Notes: generated from the letters alone by a model not told the origin. A DNA stretch of 64,000 nucleotides from Photobacterium phosphoreum (GCF_002954725.1 NZ_MSCQ01000001.1:1980639-2044638); one strand, 5' to 3'; shown: positions 37,219 to 47,638, counted from the stretch's first letter. A program made the numbers and translations.

Positions 37219-38482
37219 TGATATTGAAGTACTGATTGTCGATGACGATCATGATGTTGTCGAAGCCTATCAAGAGCTACTTGAAATAGCTGGATTTAAA
37301 GCGAAAACTGTAACAGATCCAACCTTAGTATTAGAAATGCTAAAACGCAATTGGCCGGGGGTAATTGTTTCTGATATGTACATGCCGGGCTTAGATGGCA
37401 TGGAATTATTAGCCAAAATTCAACAATTTGATCATGAACTACCGGTTATTATTATTACAGGTCATGGTGATATTCCAATGGCCGTCGGGGCGCTTAAAAA
37501 AGGCGCGGTCGACTTTTTACAAAAGCCGTTACAGCCAAAAGAACTGATTACGCTACTTGAGAAATATTTACCTCAACGTCGCCAAATCATTGAACAACGC
37601 AACACATTACACACCACGACAGCAGAAGTATTATTGGGAGAAAGCCCATTAATCATTAAAATTCGCGAGCAGTTAAAAACCATCGCGCTCACCACCAAAG
37701 ATGTGTTAATTGAAGGTGAAAATGGTACGGGTCGACATACTGTTGCAAAATTACTTCATCAAAATAGTCAATTAAGTAATGGCCCTTTTGTTGAAGTCAA
37801 TGCTGCTAATATTACCCGCACCCCCGATTTACAGCGCAGTATGATTTCAGCGCGCAGTGGCTGTTTGTGTTTATGTAACCCACACCATATGCCGATTGAA
37901 ACCCAACAATGGCTCTGTCGTTTTCTGCTTGAGCAAGAACGCCAAGGTAAAAAAGAAGTCCGTGTGATCGCATTATTTGATGGCGACCCAACAGAATCTG
38001 TCGAAACAGAACAATTTTTACCTGAGCTGTTCTACTTTTTAAGTCAGGTACGGTTTAATTTACCAACTTTGCGCCAACGTAGCAGTGATATCACATTGAT
38101 ATTTAAGCACTACATTAAGCAAAGTTGTAAAAAACTCAATAAAACAATCCCAGCGATTGATAAAGCCTACCTTGCTATTTTGAACCGTTATGAATGGCCA
38201 GGAAATGTCTTAGAACTGAAAAACGTCGCTGAATTGTATGCGATTGGTATCGTCAAACTTGCAGGCCAAGAACGATCTAAGCCTTTAGATCAAATGAGTA
38301 GCCCACTTGATGATCTGGTTGATGGTTATGAAAAACAAGTGATTGAAGATGCGTTATATTTATTTTCTGGTCGCATCAATGAAGTGTCATCATACTTACA
38401 AATACCGCGTAAAAAGCTCTATTTAAGAATGAAAAAACACGGGCTCGATAAAGCTGAATATAAAGTACGTACCACGAATTAA
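37208..38482 (+). CDS. DctD/NtrC-type response regulator with degenerate AAA+ domain
   Basis: A 424-aa protein: receiver (D56 in VSDMYMPGLDG, K106 in FLQKPL), AAA+ module (about 142-330) and a Fis-type helix-turn-helix (INEVSSYLQIPRKKLYLRMK) very like DctD. The AAA+ module lacks what a sigma54 activator needs: the Walker A reads GENGTGRHT with Arg176 in place of Lys, the GAFTGA loop is missing between residues 200 and 218, and the Walker B Asp-Glu is replaced by LCLCNPHH. It probably binds DNA but does not remodel sigma54 polymerase. Partner of the kinase it overlaps. Confidence 0.88.
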   Translation: MMSDDIEVLIVDDDHDVVEAYQELLEIAGFKAKTVTDPTLVLEMLKRNWPGVIVSDMYMPGLDGMELLAKIQQFDHELPVIIITGHGDIPMAVGALKKGAVDFLQKPLQPKELITLLEKYLPQRRQIIEQRNTLHTTTAEVLLGESPLIIKIREQLKTIALTTKDVLIEGENGTGRHTVAKLLHQNSQLSNGPFVEVNAANITRTPDLQRSMISARSGCLCLCNPHHMPIETQQWLCRFLLEQERQGKKEVRVIALFDGDPTESVETEQFLPELFYFLSQVRFNLPTLRQRSSDITLIFKHYIKQSCKKLNKTIPAIDKAYLAILNRYEWPGNVLELKNVAELYAIGIVKLAGQERSKPLDQMSSPLDDLVDGYEKQVIEDALYLFSGRINEVSSYLQIPRKKLYLRMKKHGLDKAEYKVRTTN

Positions 38483-38498
38483 CCATCTATGACACAAC

Positions 38499-38527
38499 AA
38501 GCCTTCAGTGATGAGGGCTTCGTTTTT
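38499..38527 (+). terminator. Terminator after the DctD-like gene
   Basis: AAGCCTTCA-gtga-TGAGGGCTT followed by CGTTTTT; nearly complete stem with one internal T-G pair. Confidence 0.65.
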
Positions 38528-38605
38528 GTGCTATCAAAATCTGTTAGCGACAACCGCTAATAACCATTACACTCTACGGCTGTTTTTCAGCTTTGGTCTA
38601 TATAC

Positions 38606-39436
38606 ATGTCTTATCAATGCCCTTTATGTCACCTGCCACTTACTATGGACGCTAACAGCGCATCATCAACCTCATACCGCTGTAGCAATAATCATCAGTT
38701 TGATCAGGCCAAAGAAGGCTATGTAAACCTGATGCCCGTGCATCATAAAAGCTCGAAAAACCCTGGCGATAACAAAGAAATGATGCAAGCCCGACGCTTA
38801 TTTCTTAATACTGACCATTACCAACCACTGCGTGACGCAGTTATGGCACAGTTACGTCAGCACTTACCGCAAGATGCCACTGAGCTGCTTGATATTGGTT
38901 GTGGTGAAGGCTATTACACCTCCGAGTTTGTGCAACTACATCAACAATTTCCAGACATTACTGTCCACGGCTTAGACATTTCAAAAGTTGCGGTTAAATA
39001 TGCTGCCAAACGCTACCATGCTTGTGATTTCTGTGTTGCCTCTAGTCACCGCTTACCGTTTGCTGATCACTTCTTTGATGGCGTAGTCCGTATTTATGCT
39101 CCCTGTAAAGGCGAAGAATTGCACCGCGCGATTAAATCTGGCGGCATTCTTGTGGCAGTAACGCCAGCACCACGCCATTTATATCAGTTAAAAGAATTGA
39201 TTTATGACGGTGTTAACTTACATGATGTGCCAGTAGAAAACATTGAAGGGTTTGAATTAGTGGTGGATCAACAACTGCACTACGACATGACACTCAGTGG
39301 TGAAGAAGCAACAGCATTAATGCAAATGACGCCTTTTGCATGGAAAACCTCAGATCAAGTGTGGCAACAACTCGCACAAGCCCAAAATTTTGCTTGTGAA
39401 GCTGATTTTGCTATTCGTGTTTATCGTCGTCAATAA
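38606..39436 (+). CDS. rlmA: 23S rRNA (guanine(745)-N1)-methyltransferase
   Basis: A 276-aa SAM-dependent enzyme that methylates G745 of 23S rRNA. The N-terminal zinc site is CPLC with a second half YRCSNNHQFDQAKEGYVNLM, the family fingerprint. The methyltransferase domain has LLDIGCGEGYYTSEF as the SAM-binding loop. The gene stands alone, closed by a 14-bp perfect hairpin. Confidence 0.94.
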   Translation: MSYQCPLCHLPLTMDANSASSTSYRCSNNHQFDQAKEGYVNLMPVHHKSSKNPGDNKEMMQARRLFLNTDHYQPLRDAVMAQLRQHLPQDATELLDIGCGEGYYTSEFVQLHQQFPDITVHGLDISKVAVKYAAKRYHACDFCVASSHRLPFADHFFDGVVRIYAPCKGEELHRAIKSGGILVAVTPAPRHLYQLKELIYDGVNLHDVPVENIEGFELVVDQQLHYDMTLSGEEATALMQMTPFAWKTSDQVWQQLAQAQNFACEADFAIRVYRRQ

Positions 39437-39449
39437 GCGCCAAGCAGTG

Positions 39450-39485
39450 AGATTGATTATCATTTAGTGTTGATAATCAATCTCA
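39450..39485. terminator. Hairpin after rlmA
   Basis: GAGATTGATTATCA and TGATAATCAATCTC form a perfect 14-bp stem with an 8-nt loop, 13 bp after the stop codon. There is no clean T run, so intrinsic termination is likely but not certain. Confidence 0.65.
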
Positions 39486-39528
39486 ACCTATCTATTATTT
39501 ACCGTTTATTCTTTTCGGTATAACAACA

Positions 39529-40500
39529 ATGAAGTCATTAATTTGTTTAGGTATTGCAAGCTTATTAGTCGGTTGCGCCTCTCCTCCATCAGTAAATAAC
39601 ACCTCACCAACCACCAGCACCGCAGCAACCACTCGCACAACAACCCTATATGATTACACTATCGCGAGCCCTCAAGGTGAACCACTTTCTGTTACTCAAC
39701 TCGCTCACGCTTTAAAACAAGCCGATATTATTCTCGTCGGTGAATGGCATAGCCACCCTGCAGCCCATCTTTTGCAAGCCCAATTACTGGCGGCGCTGTA
39801 CCAACAAAACCCAAATATCACCTTATCAATGGAACAATTTACACGCGATAAACAAGCAATCATAGATGCTTACCTCGCAGGAAAAATCGGAGAAAAAACC
39901 TTAGTCAAAGAGGCTAATGCATGGCCAAACTACGACAGCGATTACCGTCCATTAGTTGAGTTTGCCAAGCAAAATAATATCGATGTGATGGCTGCGAATG
40001 CGCCAAAATCCATTGTGCGTTGTATCGGACGTCAAGGCGCAGAATATTTAGATAAATTACCCAAAAATGAACGTTTATGGGTTGCGCGATCATTAACACT
40101 GGCCCCCGATGCTTATCAACAAACCTTTATTGATTCGATGCATCATGGCAATGAAGCTCAAACGAAACGTCAATTTGCGGCTCAAACGACGTGGGATGAC
40201 ACCATGGCAGAAACTATGGTGGATTATCTAAAGCAACATCCTCAACAACAAATCATTCACGTTGCTGGACGTTTCCATACTGCTGAAGGACTAGGAACAG
40301 CCTCACGGATTCAAGCTCGTAATCCCAAGCTAAAAGTGATGATGGTCACCCCAATTTCAGATAAAGTATCGCTACACGCTGACGTACCAGACTTCACCGT
40401 CAAGATGCAACCACTACCACAACGGTATGTACAAAAAGATAAAATGATGGCGGCAATGACTGCCATGGGAAAGAGAAATACAGATTTGAAATGTTACTAA
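39529..40500 (+). CDS. ChaN-like lipoprotein (haem-binding uptake family)
   Basis: A 323-aa protein with a lipoprotein signal (MKSLICLGIASLLVGCASPP, lipid-modified Cys16). The DUF399/ChaN fold is indicated by ADIILVGEWHSHPAAHLLQA near the start, the acidic SMEQFTRDKQ, the WPNYDSDYRPLVEFA segment and the C-terminal IIHVAGRFHTAEGLG. Members bind haem cofactors or belong to the wider Tiki-like hydrolase fold. It is predicted to sit in the outer or inner membrane facing the periplasm. It stands alone, so its role in iron uptake is inference. Confidence 0.85.
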   Translation: MKSLICLGIASLLVGCASPPSVNNTSPTTSTAATTRTTTLYDYTIASPQGEPLSVTQLAHALKQADIILVGEWHSHPAAHLLQAQLLAALYQQNPNITLSMEQFTRDKQAIIDAYLAGKIGEKTLVKEANAWPNYDSDYRPLVEFAKQNNIDVMAANAPKSIVRCIGRQGAEYLDKLPKNERLWVARSLTLAPDAYQQTFIDSMHHGNEAQTKRQFAAQTTWDDTMAETMVDYLKQHPQQQIIHVAGRFHTAEGLGTASRIQARNPKLKVMMVTPISDKVSLHADVPDFTVKMQPLPQRYVQKDKMMAAMTAMGKRNTDLKCY

Positions 40501-40893
40501 GCCGCATGGATCAACAAAATACCAAACGCTAGATAGAGAAGAACCCCATCGGCGGCCAAGCAGTTGGGGTTCTAAGAGAGATAACAGCTATATCTCCAGT
40601 TGCTGAGTAAGTATACCCCAACAACCTGTTTATTGCCTGAATAGTCATCAACTATCGATACAATACGTACTATAATACGGCTGTAGCATGGCATTTTCAT
40701 TACGTTTTAACGCCATTTTACACTCCAGATATTAATAAGACCGCAGCAGTTAGAATTAGTTGCAAAAAAGATCTCGTTAACTGAATATTTTTTTATCGCA
40801 CGAATTTCAGCCTTACCCCATCGCTACCCACGACAATTTACAGTAAAATAGCCACAGAGCTCTTTTCTTTGAGCCAAATTAATTAGGAAAACA
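40501..40893. other. Gap between the ChaN-like and DUF6172 genes
   Basis: 393 bp without an ORF. A hairpin AGAACCCCA...TTGGGGTTCT at 40539-40573 is probably the terminator of the upstream gene. The remainder is AT-rich; I see nothing else that can be named. Confidence 0.5.
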
Positions 40894-41202
40894 ATGAAAA
40901 AAACATTTGCTTTAACTCATCCCAAAAAAGCGGCTGCTCGTGTTGTAGAAACGATTAAACACGATGTAAAGAAATACATTCGTCGTGAGCGTAACAAAAC
41001 ATTACCTGCTGGTACTGATTTTTGGGATTTTGATTGCAAGTTTGGTCATACCGAGCAAGAAGCAAAAGTTATTCACGTAAAAGAAATCAACAAGTGTATT
41101 GATGAAGCTGAAAAGCTAGAACTACCATCATTATACTTAGAGATTCTGGCAAAGCCTGCAACACGTGCACCACGTCCAGATTTTGATTTCGACGAAGAAT
41201 AA
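40894..41202 (+). CDS. DUF6172-like conserved protein
   Basis: A 102-aa soluble, highly charged protein starting MKKTFALTHPKKAAARVVE, with the conserved core NKTLPAGTDFWDFDCKFG and an acidic C-terminal tail. I recognise the pattern as the uncharacterised DUF6172 family, from memory. The start is supported by AGGAAA five bases upstream. Convergent with yfbV over a shared terminator. No function is known to me. Confidence 0.75.
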   Translation: MKKTFALTHPKKAAARVVETIKHDVKKYIRRERNKTLPAGTDFWDFDCKFGHTEQEAKVIHVKEINKCIDEAEKLELPSLYLEILAKPATRAPRPDFDFDEE

Positions 41203-41242
41203 TTGCTCATTAGCCATTATTTAATGCGCTATAGAACCAAAC

Positions 41243-41272
41243 AAAAAAGAGTCGTATTAACGACTCTTTTTT
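41243..41272. terminator. Bidirectional terminator between the DUF6172 gene and yfbV
   Basis: AAAAAAGAGTCG-tattaa-CGACTCTTTTTT: symmetric stem with A and T runs for both convergent genes. Confidence 0.92.
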
Positions 41273-41298
41273 ATTACCACCACAATACACCCCACCGC

Positions 41299-41748
41299 TT
41301 AAAACCAACGATCAAGTGAATGCCTATCTAACTGCTTGAATGCGCGATTTAATACATCGGCTAATTCTTGATAGCGCGGCTGAGATTTCTTAGGCTGCAT
41401 CGCATGCCCTTCACTAACAATCTTTTGATAAATTTCGCTATACCATTTTGCCAATGATGGCGGCAATGTCGTTTGACTGCGCTTCCCTAACCACCATAAG
41501 CCTTGTAATGGCATCGATATTGCGAGTAATGCAATCGCGATTGCTTGTGGTATTGCATCATAATTATGAAATGCCATTTGAGTAAGAATGCTGATTGCAG
41601 CAACCGCAGGCATCACCTTGGTCGCAAATTGGGTGGCTTTAATATACCGATGTTCAGGAAAAACAGCCGCCAGCTCTTTGCGCATTGGCCATGTTGTCAT
41701 GTAATGCTGACCATTCTGAAAGTGTTTCCACATTGTATGTTGAGCCAT
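41299..41748 (-). CDS. yfbV: UPF0208 membrane protein YfbV
   Basis: A 149-aa inner-membrane protein with two central hydrophobic helices ([17 protein letters not shown] and [20 protein letters not shown]) and a basic C-terminal part. The start at 41748 ([20 protein letters not shown]) matches the usual YfbV N-terminus and length; a longer frame to 41811 adds 21 unsupported residues. Reported for the E. coli protein: a link to Ter macrodomain insulation. It is divergent from ackA, the conserved arrangement. Confidence 0.92.
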   Translation of the reverse strand: MAQHTMWKHFQNGQHYMTTWPMRKELAAVFPEHRYIKATQFATKVMPAVAAISILTQMAFHNYDAIPQAIAIALLAISMPLQGLWWLGKRSQTTLPPSLAKWYSEIYQKIVSEGHAMQPKKSQPRYQELADVLNRAFKQLDRHSLDRWF

Positions 41749-42082
41749 AATGCACCACTCATCAAAAAAAATTATAACATTTAAAAAAAATACACAACAA
41801 ACTTGATTCAAATTAAAATTTTCTAAAATCTTTTTGTTATATTGCGTAACAATCGGTTATTCTAGGCAAGCCTAAATGTAATTGTTGCCGTTAATGACCT
41901 TAACTGCAAGCTAGGCTCTGTCAAGGATGACCCAGAATTAGAGGTAACTCAATTCTATTTCTCAGGAAAGAGCGTGATTTTTTCCGCTAGTAATACGACC
42001 AATAATAATTCGTCTATTCTAGGGGTACTTTTTTATTCAATTTGAATATCAACTTTCAGACAGATCATAGGTAGTCACTCTC
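41749..42082. other. ackA/yfbV divergent control region
   Basis: About 330 bp without an ORF. It holds the palindrome TAGGC-AA-GCCTA at 41863-41874 and is otherwise AT-rich near yfbV. The regulator of the palindrome is unknown to me; no clear FNR or ArcA box was identified. Confidence 0.5.
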
Positions 42083-43279
42083 ATGTCTAAGCTGGTTTTA
42101 GTTCTAAACTGCGGTAGTTCATCTCTTAAGTTCGCAATCATTGATCCAGTATCTGGTGAAGAACACCTTTCAGGTCTAGCAGAATGTCTAGGCCTTCCTG
42201 AAGCTCGTATCAAGTGGAAACTTGATGGCAAGCACGAAGCTCAACTAGGTGACGGCGCTGCTCACGAAGAAGCTCTAGCATTCATGGTTGATACTATTCT
42301 TGCTTCTAAGCCAGAACTTAAAGAGTCTCTAGGCGCAATCGGTCACCGTATCGTTCATGGTGGCGAGCAGTTCTCTGCATCAGCACTCATTGATGACGTT
42401 GTTCTTCAAGGTATCGTAGATGCATCTGATTTTGCACCTCTACACAACCCTGCACACGTTATCGGTATCGAAGCTGCTAAGCATAACTTCGCTGGTCTGA
42501 AAAACGTTGCTGTATTTGATACTGCTTTCCACCAGACTATGCCTGAAGAAGCATTCTTATACGCAATTCCTTACCGTCTATACAAAGAAAACGGTATCCG
42601 TCGTTACGGCGCACACGGTACATCTCACCGTTTCATCGCTCGTGAAACAGCGATCCTACTAGACAAGCCGCTTGATGAACTAAATATCATCAACTGTCAC
42701 CTAGGTAACGGCGCATCTGTATGTGCAATCAAAGGCGGTAAATCTGTAGATATCTCTATGGGTCTTACTCCTCTTGAAGGTCTAGTAATGGGCACACGTT
42801 GTGGTGACCTTGACCCAGCAGTTATGTTCCACCTACACGACCGTCTAGGTATGAGCGTTGCTGAAATCAACACTATGTTCACTAAAGAGTCAGGCCTACT
42901 AGGTCTTACTGGTGTGACTTCTGACTGTCGTTTCGTTGAAGAAAACTACGGTACTAAAGAAGAAGCTACACGTGCAATGGACGTATTCTGTCACCGCCTA
43001 GCGAAGTATGTTGCAAGCTACGCAGCGACAATGGAAGGCCGTCTAGATGCAATCGTATTCACTGGTGGTATCGGTGAAAACTCTGCACCAATCCGTGAGA
43101 TGGTTCTTAACCGTCTAGCTATCTTCGGTATCGAAGTAGATAACGAAGCAAACCTTAAAGCACGTTTCGGCGGCGAAGGTGTTATCACTACTGCAAACAG
43201 CCGCATTCCTGCAATGGTTGTTTCAACTAACGAAGAATTAGTAATCGCAGAAGATACAGCGCTTCTAGCTGAAATCTAA
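42083..43279 (+). CDS. ackA: Acetate kinase
   Basis: A 398-aa cytoplasmic kinase interconverting acetyl phosphate and acetate with ATP; paired with pta for acetate overflow and for energy from PflB-derived acetyl-CoA. ASKHA-fold signatures are present: [34 protein letters not shown] and FTGGIGENS. Codon bias is strong, as in pflB, pointing to high expression. It has its own terminator before pta, which starts 163 bp later. Confidence 0.98.
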   Translation: MSKLVLVLNCGSSSLKFAIIDPVSGEEHLSGLAECLGLPEARIKWKLDGKHEAQLGDGAAHEEALAFMVDTILASKPELKESLGAIGHRIVHGGEQFSASALIDDVVLQGIVDASDFAPLHNPAHVIGIEAAKHNFAGLKNVAVFDTAFHQTMPEEAFLYAIPYRLYKENGIRRYGAHGTSHRFIARETAILLDKPLDELNIINCHLGNGASVCAIKGGKSVDISMGLTPLEGLVMGTRCGDLDPAVMFHLHDRLGMSVAEINTMFTKESGLLGLTGVTSDCRFVEENYGTKEEATRAMDVFCHRLAKYVASYAATMEGRLDAIVFTGGIGENSAPIREMVLNRLAIFGIEVDNEANLKARFGGEGVITTANSRIPAMVVSTNEELVIAEDTALLAEI

Positions 43280-43292
43280 TCTAACGATTATC

Positions 43293-43325
43293 TAAAACGG
43301 CTGGCCTTTAGTCAGCCGTTTTTTC
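43293..43325 (+). terminator. Terminator between ackA and pta
   Basis: AAAACGGCTG-gcctttag-TCAGCCGTTTTTTC: a GC-rich stem with T run. Partial read-through to pta is possible. Confidence 0.9.
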
Positions 43326-43441
43326 ATGGCATTTTGTCATATTTTACTGTGGTGCTGCTCTATGATTATTCTGCTTTAAATAATAAAGTCGAATTGTTAT
43401 TGAACAGTGCTGTATCGATTCAATAGTCAGAGGAATTTATA

Positions 43442-45586
43442 GTGTCCCGTACTATTATGCTTATCCCAGTTGGCGCTGGTGTTGGTCTAACAAGTGTTAG
43501 TCTTGGTGTACTTCGTGCAATGGAACGCAAAGGCGTTCGTGTTTCTTTCTTCAAGCCTATCGCGCAACCACGTCACGGTGGCGATCAGCCTGATCTAACA
43601 ACGACGATCATTCGTGCTAACAGCGATATGCAAATCGCTGAGTCATTCTCAATGGCAAGCGCTGAAGAACTGATTCGTAACGATCAAACTGACGTTCTTC
43701 TAGAAGACATCGTTGCTCGCTTTAAAGCAGCAGCAAATGCTGACGTAACGCTAATCGAAGGTTTAGTTGCTACTCGTAAGCACCCTTTTGCAAATCAAAT
43801 TAACTTTGAAATTGCAAAAACGCTAGACGCTGAAATCGTATTCGTTGTCTCTCCTGGTACTGACAACCCATCACAGCTTAAAGAGCGTATCGAAGTAGCA
43901 TGTTCTAACTTCGGCGGCATTAAGAACAAGCAAATCTCTGGTGTTATCGTTAATAAACTTAACGCACCTGTTGATGCTGAAGGCCGTACTCGCCCAGATC
44001 TTTCTGAGATCTTTGACGATGTTGAAGGCACTGTTCCTTCAAACGTTGAAATCATGCAAGTGTTCAACTCTAGCCCTATCCGTGTACTTGGTTGTGCACC
44101 TTGGAGCTCAGAGCTAATCGCTACCCGTGCAACAGATATTGCTCAGCACCTAAATGCTGAAATTATCAATGCTGGTGATATCGAAACTCGTCGTATTAAG
44201 AGCATCACTTTCTGTGCACGCTCTATCCCTAATATGGTTGAGCACTTCCGTCCAGGTTCACTACTAGTGACTTCTGCTGACCGTCCTGACGTTATTGTTG
44301 CTGCATGTCTTGCTGCAATGAACGGCGTTGAGCTAGGTGCACTTCTACTAACAGGTGGTTACGACCTACCTAAACCTGTTATGGATCTATGTGAGCGTGC
44401 ATTCGCAACAGGTCTTCCTGTTATGACAGCACAAGGTAACACTTGGCAGACGTCTCTTAACCTACAGAGCTTCACACTAGAAGTTCCTGCAGACGATAAA
44501 GAGCGTGTTGAGTTTGTTAACGAGTACATGGCAAGCCACATCGACGGTAACTGGATTGAATCTCTAACTGAAGGTTCAAACCGTGAGCGTCGTCTAAGCC
44601 CACCAGCATTCCGTTACCAGTTAACTGAGCTTGCTCGTAAAGCTGCTAAACGTATCGTTCTTCCTGAAGGTGATGAGCCACGTACAGTTAAAGCTGCGGC
44701 TATCTGTGCTGAGCGCGGTATCGCTGAATGTGTGCTTCTTGGTAACCCTGAAGAAATCCGTCGCGTTGCTGAGCAACAAGGCGTGGTTCTTGGTGCTGGC
44801 GTAACGATCATCAACTCTGAAGAAGTACGTGAAAACTACGTGGCTCGTTTAGTTGAGCTTCGTGGCGCGAAAGGCATGACTGATGTAGTTGCTCGTGAGA
44901 AACTACAAGATTCAGTATTCCTTGGCACAATGATGCTTGAGAATGGCGAAGTTGACGGTCTAGTATCTGGTGCAGTTCACACTACAGCAAACACTATCGT
45001 TCCTCCGTTCCAAATCATCAAGACTGCACCTAATGCGTCTATCGTATCATCTGTATTCTTCATGCTGCTACCTGACCAAGTATTGGTTTACGGTGACTGT
45101 GCGATCAACCCAGATCCAACAGCTGAGCAACTTGCTGAAATCGCTATCCAATCTGCCGATTCTGCAAAAGCATTTGGTATCGAGCCACGCGTAGCAATGA
45201 TCTCTTACTCTACTGGTACTTCTGGTAAAGGCGCAGACGTTGATAAAGTACGTGAAGCAACGAAGATCGCTCAAGAGAAACGTCCTGATCTAATCATCGA
45301 CGGTCCTCTACAGTACGATGCTGCAATTATGGAAAACGTAGCCGCTTCTAAAGCGCCAAACTCTCCAGTAGCAGGTAAAGCAACTGTATTTATATTCCCT
45401 GACCTAAACACAGGTAATACAACATACAAAGCGGTACAACGTTCAGCAGATCTAGTCTCTATCGGTCCAATGCTTCAGGGCATGCGTAAGCCAGTTAACG
45501 ACCTTTCTCGTGGCGCACTAGTAGACGATATCGTTTACACAGTTGCACTAACTGCGATTCAGGCAGAACAAGCTAACGCTAAGTAA
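43442..45586 (+). CDS. pta: Phosphate acetyltransferase
   Basis: A 714-aa long-form Pta: N-terminal P-loop-like domain ([20 protein letters not shown]), central DRTGG domain, and C-terminal catalytic PTA_PTB domain (about 390-714, with [13 protein letters not shown] and the C-terminal [16 protein letters not shown]). It converts acetyl-CoA and phosphate to acetyl phosphate. The start codon is GTG, preceded by AGAGGA. Strong codon bias as in ackA. A long terminator follows. Confidence 0.98.
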   Translation: MSRTIMLIPVGAGVGLTSVSLGVLRAMERKGVRVSFFKPIAQPRHGGDQPDLTTTIIRANSDMQIAESFSMASAEELIRNDQTDVLLEDIVARFKAAANADVTLIEGLVATRKHPFANQINFEIAKTLDAEIVFVVSPGTDNPSQLKERIEVACSNFGGIKNKQISGVIVNKLNAPVDAEGRTRPDLSEIFDDVEGTVPSNVEIMQVFNSSPIRVLGCAPWSSELIATRATDIAQHLNAEIINAGDIETRRIKSITFCARSIPNMVEHFRPGSLLVTSADRPDVIVAACLAAMNGVELGALLLTGGYDLPKPVMDLCERAFATGLPVMTAQGNTWQTSLNLQSFTLEVPADDKERVEFVNEYMASHIDGNWIESLTEGSNRERRLSPPAFRYQLTELARKAAKRIVLPEGDEPRTVKAAAICAERGIAECVLLGNPEEIRRVAEQQGVVLGAGVTIINSEEVRENYVARLVELRGAKGMTDVVAREKLQDSVFLGTMMLENGEVDGLVSGAVHTTANTIVPPFQIIKTAPNASIVSSVFFMLLPDQVLVYGDCAINPDPTAEQLAEIAIQSADSAKAFGIEPRVAMISYSTGTSGKGADVDKVREATKIAQEKRPDLIIDGPLQYDAAIMENVAASKAPNSPVAGKATVFIFPDLNTGNTTYKAVQRSADLVSIGPMLQGMRKPVNDLSRGALVDDIVYTVALTAIQAEQANAK

Positions 45587-45612
45587 GTTTTAATACTACT
45601 TTAAGCGACTGA

Positions 45613-45671
45613 CAAAACGCCCCTATACATGCCTTCAATTTTTATTGATAAAGTGTATAGGGGCGTTTTTT
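45613..45671 (+). terminator. Terminator after pta
   Basis: AACGCCCCTATACA and TGTATAGGGGCGTT (the latter ending in a T run) form a long stem; the loop is about 24 nt. Confidence 0.85.
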
Positions 45672-45738
45672 ATTGCTGGCAACTGCTGATTTAAGCCTCT
45701 ATGCTAATATCTACTTAGGTTAAGGACGACCCAATAGC

Positions 45739-46500
45739 ATGGATGTGCTCAATACATTAGGGCTTTTTATAGGCTCTTTAATTTCAAATACCCTCGCATC
45801 ACTCTCTGGTGGCGGCGCAGGACTGATCCAATTCCCACTGCTTATTTTTCTAGGTTTACCGTTTAGTATTGCCCTTGCAACCCATAAAATCGCCAGTGTC
45901 GCTTTAGGCATTGGTGCCACCATTAACCATATCCGTAATGGTACCTTGGCATGGAAAATCACCGTTTATGTCATTGCTGTGGGTACCTTGGGCGTTATCC
46001 TTGGGGCTAATCTAATTCTTTCGATTCCAGTTAAATTTGCCGAAGCCGCATTAGGCGCATTAATCATTAGCCTTGGTATTTACTCGGTCACGTCGAAAGA
46101 ACTTGGACAAATCTCAGTACCGCAGCATCGAAATAGTATTGGCTTTATAATTGGTGCTATTAGCTTGTTTATTATCGGCATTATCAATGGATCTCTGACG
46201 GCGGGTAGTGGTTTATTTGTGACCTTATTTCTCGTACGCTGGTTTGGTTGTGATTACAAACAGGCTGTCGCAATAACGCTCGTCAGCGTAGGCTTATTTT
46301 GGAATGCAATTGGCGCAGTGGCTATCTATCAAGCTGGCGCAACCATTTATTGGCCATGGCTACCAGTATTATTGGTCGGCTCATTATTGGGCGGTTATCT
46401 CGGTGCCCACCTTGCCCATCAACGCAGTAATCAATTAATTAAACGTTGCTTTGAAGCCTTAACGTTTGTGATTGGATTTAAATTATTGCTCGATCTTTAA
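45739..46500 (+). CDS. TauE/SafE (DUF81) family permease
   Basis: A 253-aa inner-membrane protein with about eight hydrophobic segments. The family pattern is present: SGGGAGLIQFPLLIFLGLP near the start and the second half-repeat SLTAGSGLFVTLFLVRWFG. Members export or import sulfite, sulfonates or small organic anions; YfcA is the nearest E. coli type. The substrate is not predictable. The next gene follows after 30 bp and may be cotranscribed. Confidence 0.88.
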   Translation: MDVLNTLGLFIGSLISNTLASLSGGGAGLIQFPLLIFLGLPFSIALATHKIASVALGIGATINHIRNGTLAWKITVYVIAVGTLGVILGANLILSIPVKFAEAALGALIISLGIYSVTSKELGQISVPQHRNSIGFIIGAISLFIIGIINGSLTAGSGLFVTLFLVRWFGCDYKQAVAITLVSVGLFWNAIGAVAIYQAGATIYWPWLPVLLVGSLLGGYLGAHLAHQRSNQLIKRCFEALTFVIGFKLLLDL

Positions 46501-46530
46501 TAACGACAACACACCCCAGCAGGAGTAACC

Positions 46531-46806
46531 ATGAATAAAGCCACCATTGATATTTATTACTGTCGTCAGTGTAATTGGATGCTACGAGCAACATGGATGA
46601 CGCAAGAGTTACTCCATACTTTTAGTGAAGAAATTACTACCATCAGTTTGCATCCTGATACTGGCGGTCGATTTGAAATCCATTGCAATAACCGCTTAAT
46701 TTGGGAACGTAAACAAGAGGGTGGATTTCCTGATGCCAAACAGCTTAAACAACGCATTCGTGATGTGATTGATCCCGAACGTGATTTGGGTCATATCGAT
46801 AGATAA
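46531..46806 (+). CDS. Rdx/SelT-SelW-SelH family selenoprotein homologue (Cys form)
   Basis: A 91-aa thioredoxin-like protein with the redox motif IYYCRQCNWMLRATW near the N-terminus (CxxC in place of CxxU of SelW) and FEIHCNNRLIWERKQEGGFP, which is diagnostic of the Rdx family. A thiol-redox role is inferred from the family. SD AGGAG lies just upstream. A bidirectional terminator shared with yfcE follows. Confidence 0.88.
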   Translation: MNKATIDIYYCRQCNWMLRATWMTQELLHTFSEEITTISLHPDTGGRFEIHCNNRLIWERKQEGGFPDAKQLKQRIRDVIDPERDLGHIDR

Positions 46807-46818
46807 CCCTCCCTGCAA

Positions 46819-46859
46819 CAAAAAGCGCATCATCGAATAACCGATAATGCGCTTTTTTA
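46819..46859. terminator. Bidirectional terminator between the Rdx gene and yfcE
   Basis: AAAAAGCGCATcATCG-aataac-CGATaATGCGCTTTTTT: near-perfect stem with one mismatch and T runs on both strands. Confidence 0.9.
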
Positions 46860-46874
46860 TCACGTCACAGAAGT

Positions 46875-47423
46875 TTAGTTCAGTATCGTCTGGGCTAATA
46901 CTTCATGCTCAAAACTAACCACAGACAGGTTCTGACCATCAAGCAGACCATAACTCGCGGGTAAACCATTACGTGGAATAGCCACCGAACCGGGATTAAA
47001 TACGAAATAATCTGCTTTCCGTTCAGCAACCGGAATATGAGTATGACCAGAGACAATTACATCCCCTGTCATCAGCTGCGGATGCTTATCGGCATTATAA
47101 ATATGACCGTGAGTTAAAAATAACCGTCGACCATCGGCTAGCATCACTAAGTTATAATCCGCCATCATTGGAAAATCCAGCAGCATTTGATCGACTTCAC
47201 TATCACAATTACCACGTACTGCCGTGATTCGCGCAGCATATTGATTGAGTAATTCAGCTACTTTAATCGGATCGTACCCTTCAGGTAGCTGATTACGAGG
47301 ACCATGATTGAGAATATCACCTAATAAAATAAGATACTTAGCACCACTTTGTTCAAAAGCAACAATGGCTTTTTGAGCCGCAACGAAACTACCGTGAATA
47401 TCAGACGCAAAAAATAATTTCAT
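46875..47423 (-). CDS. yfcE: YfcE-type phosphodiesterase
   Basis: A 182-aa metallophosphoesterase of the MJ0936/YfcE group. Metal-binding motifs are visible: FFASDIHGSF, LLGDILNHGPRN, VRGNCDSEVD, LTHGHIY and VSGHTHIP. The E. coli protein hydrolyses phosphodiesters in vitro; the natural substrate is unknown. Convergent with the Rdx gene. Confidence 0.94.
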   Translation of the reverse strand: MKLFFASDIHGSFVAAQKAIVAFEQSGAKYLILLGDILNHGPRNQLPEGYDPIKVAELLNQYAARITAVRGNCDSEVDQMLLDFPMMADYNLVMLADGRRLFLTHGHIYNADKHPQLMTGDVIVSGHTHIPVAERKADYFVFNPGSVAIPRNGLPASYGLLDGQNLSVVSFEHEVLAQTILN

Positions 47424-47638
47424 GATTAAACTCGACCAAAAAATCGTAAATATATCGACTTAGTTTACGTGAGCGCCTGTAAAAATACTATTATCACAAT
47501 CAGACCATAATCAGATCAATCAGCATCACTTATACTGTGAAGGTAACGTTGATTAATAATATTGATCTCAACACTGACTTGCTTCCACTCTCAGTTAATT
47601 TAAGATGGTAAATCGATCACCACGAGGGAATAACCAAT

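Noticed and set aside
38508..38726. 72-aa ORF ahead of rlmA
   Set aside because: Spans a terminator and overlaps the rlmA start in another frame.
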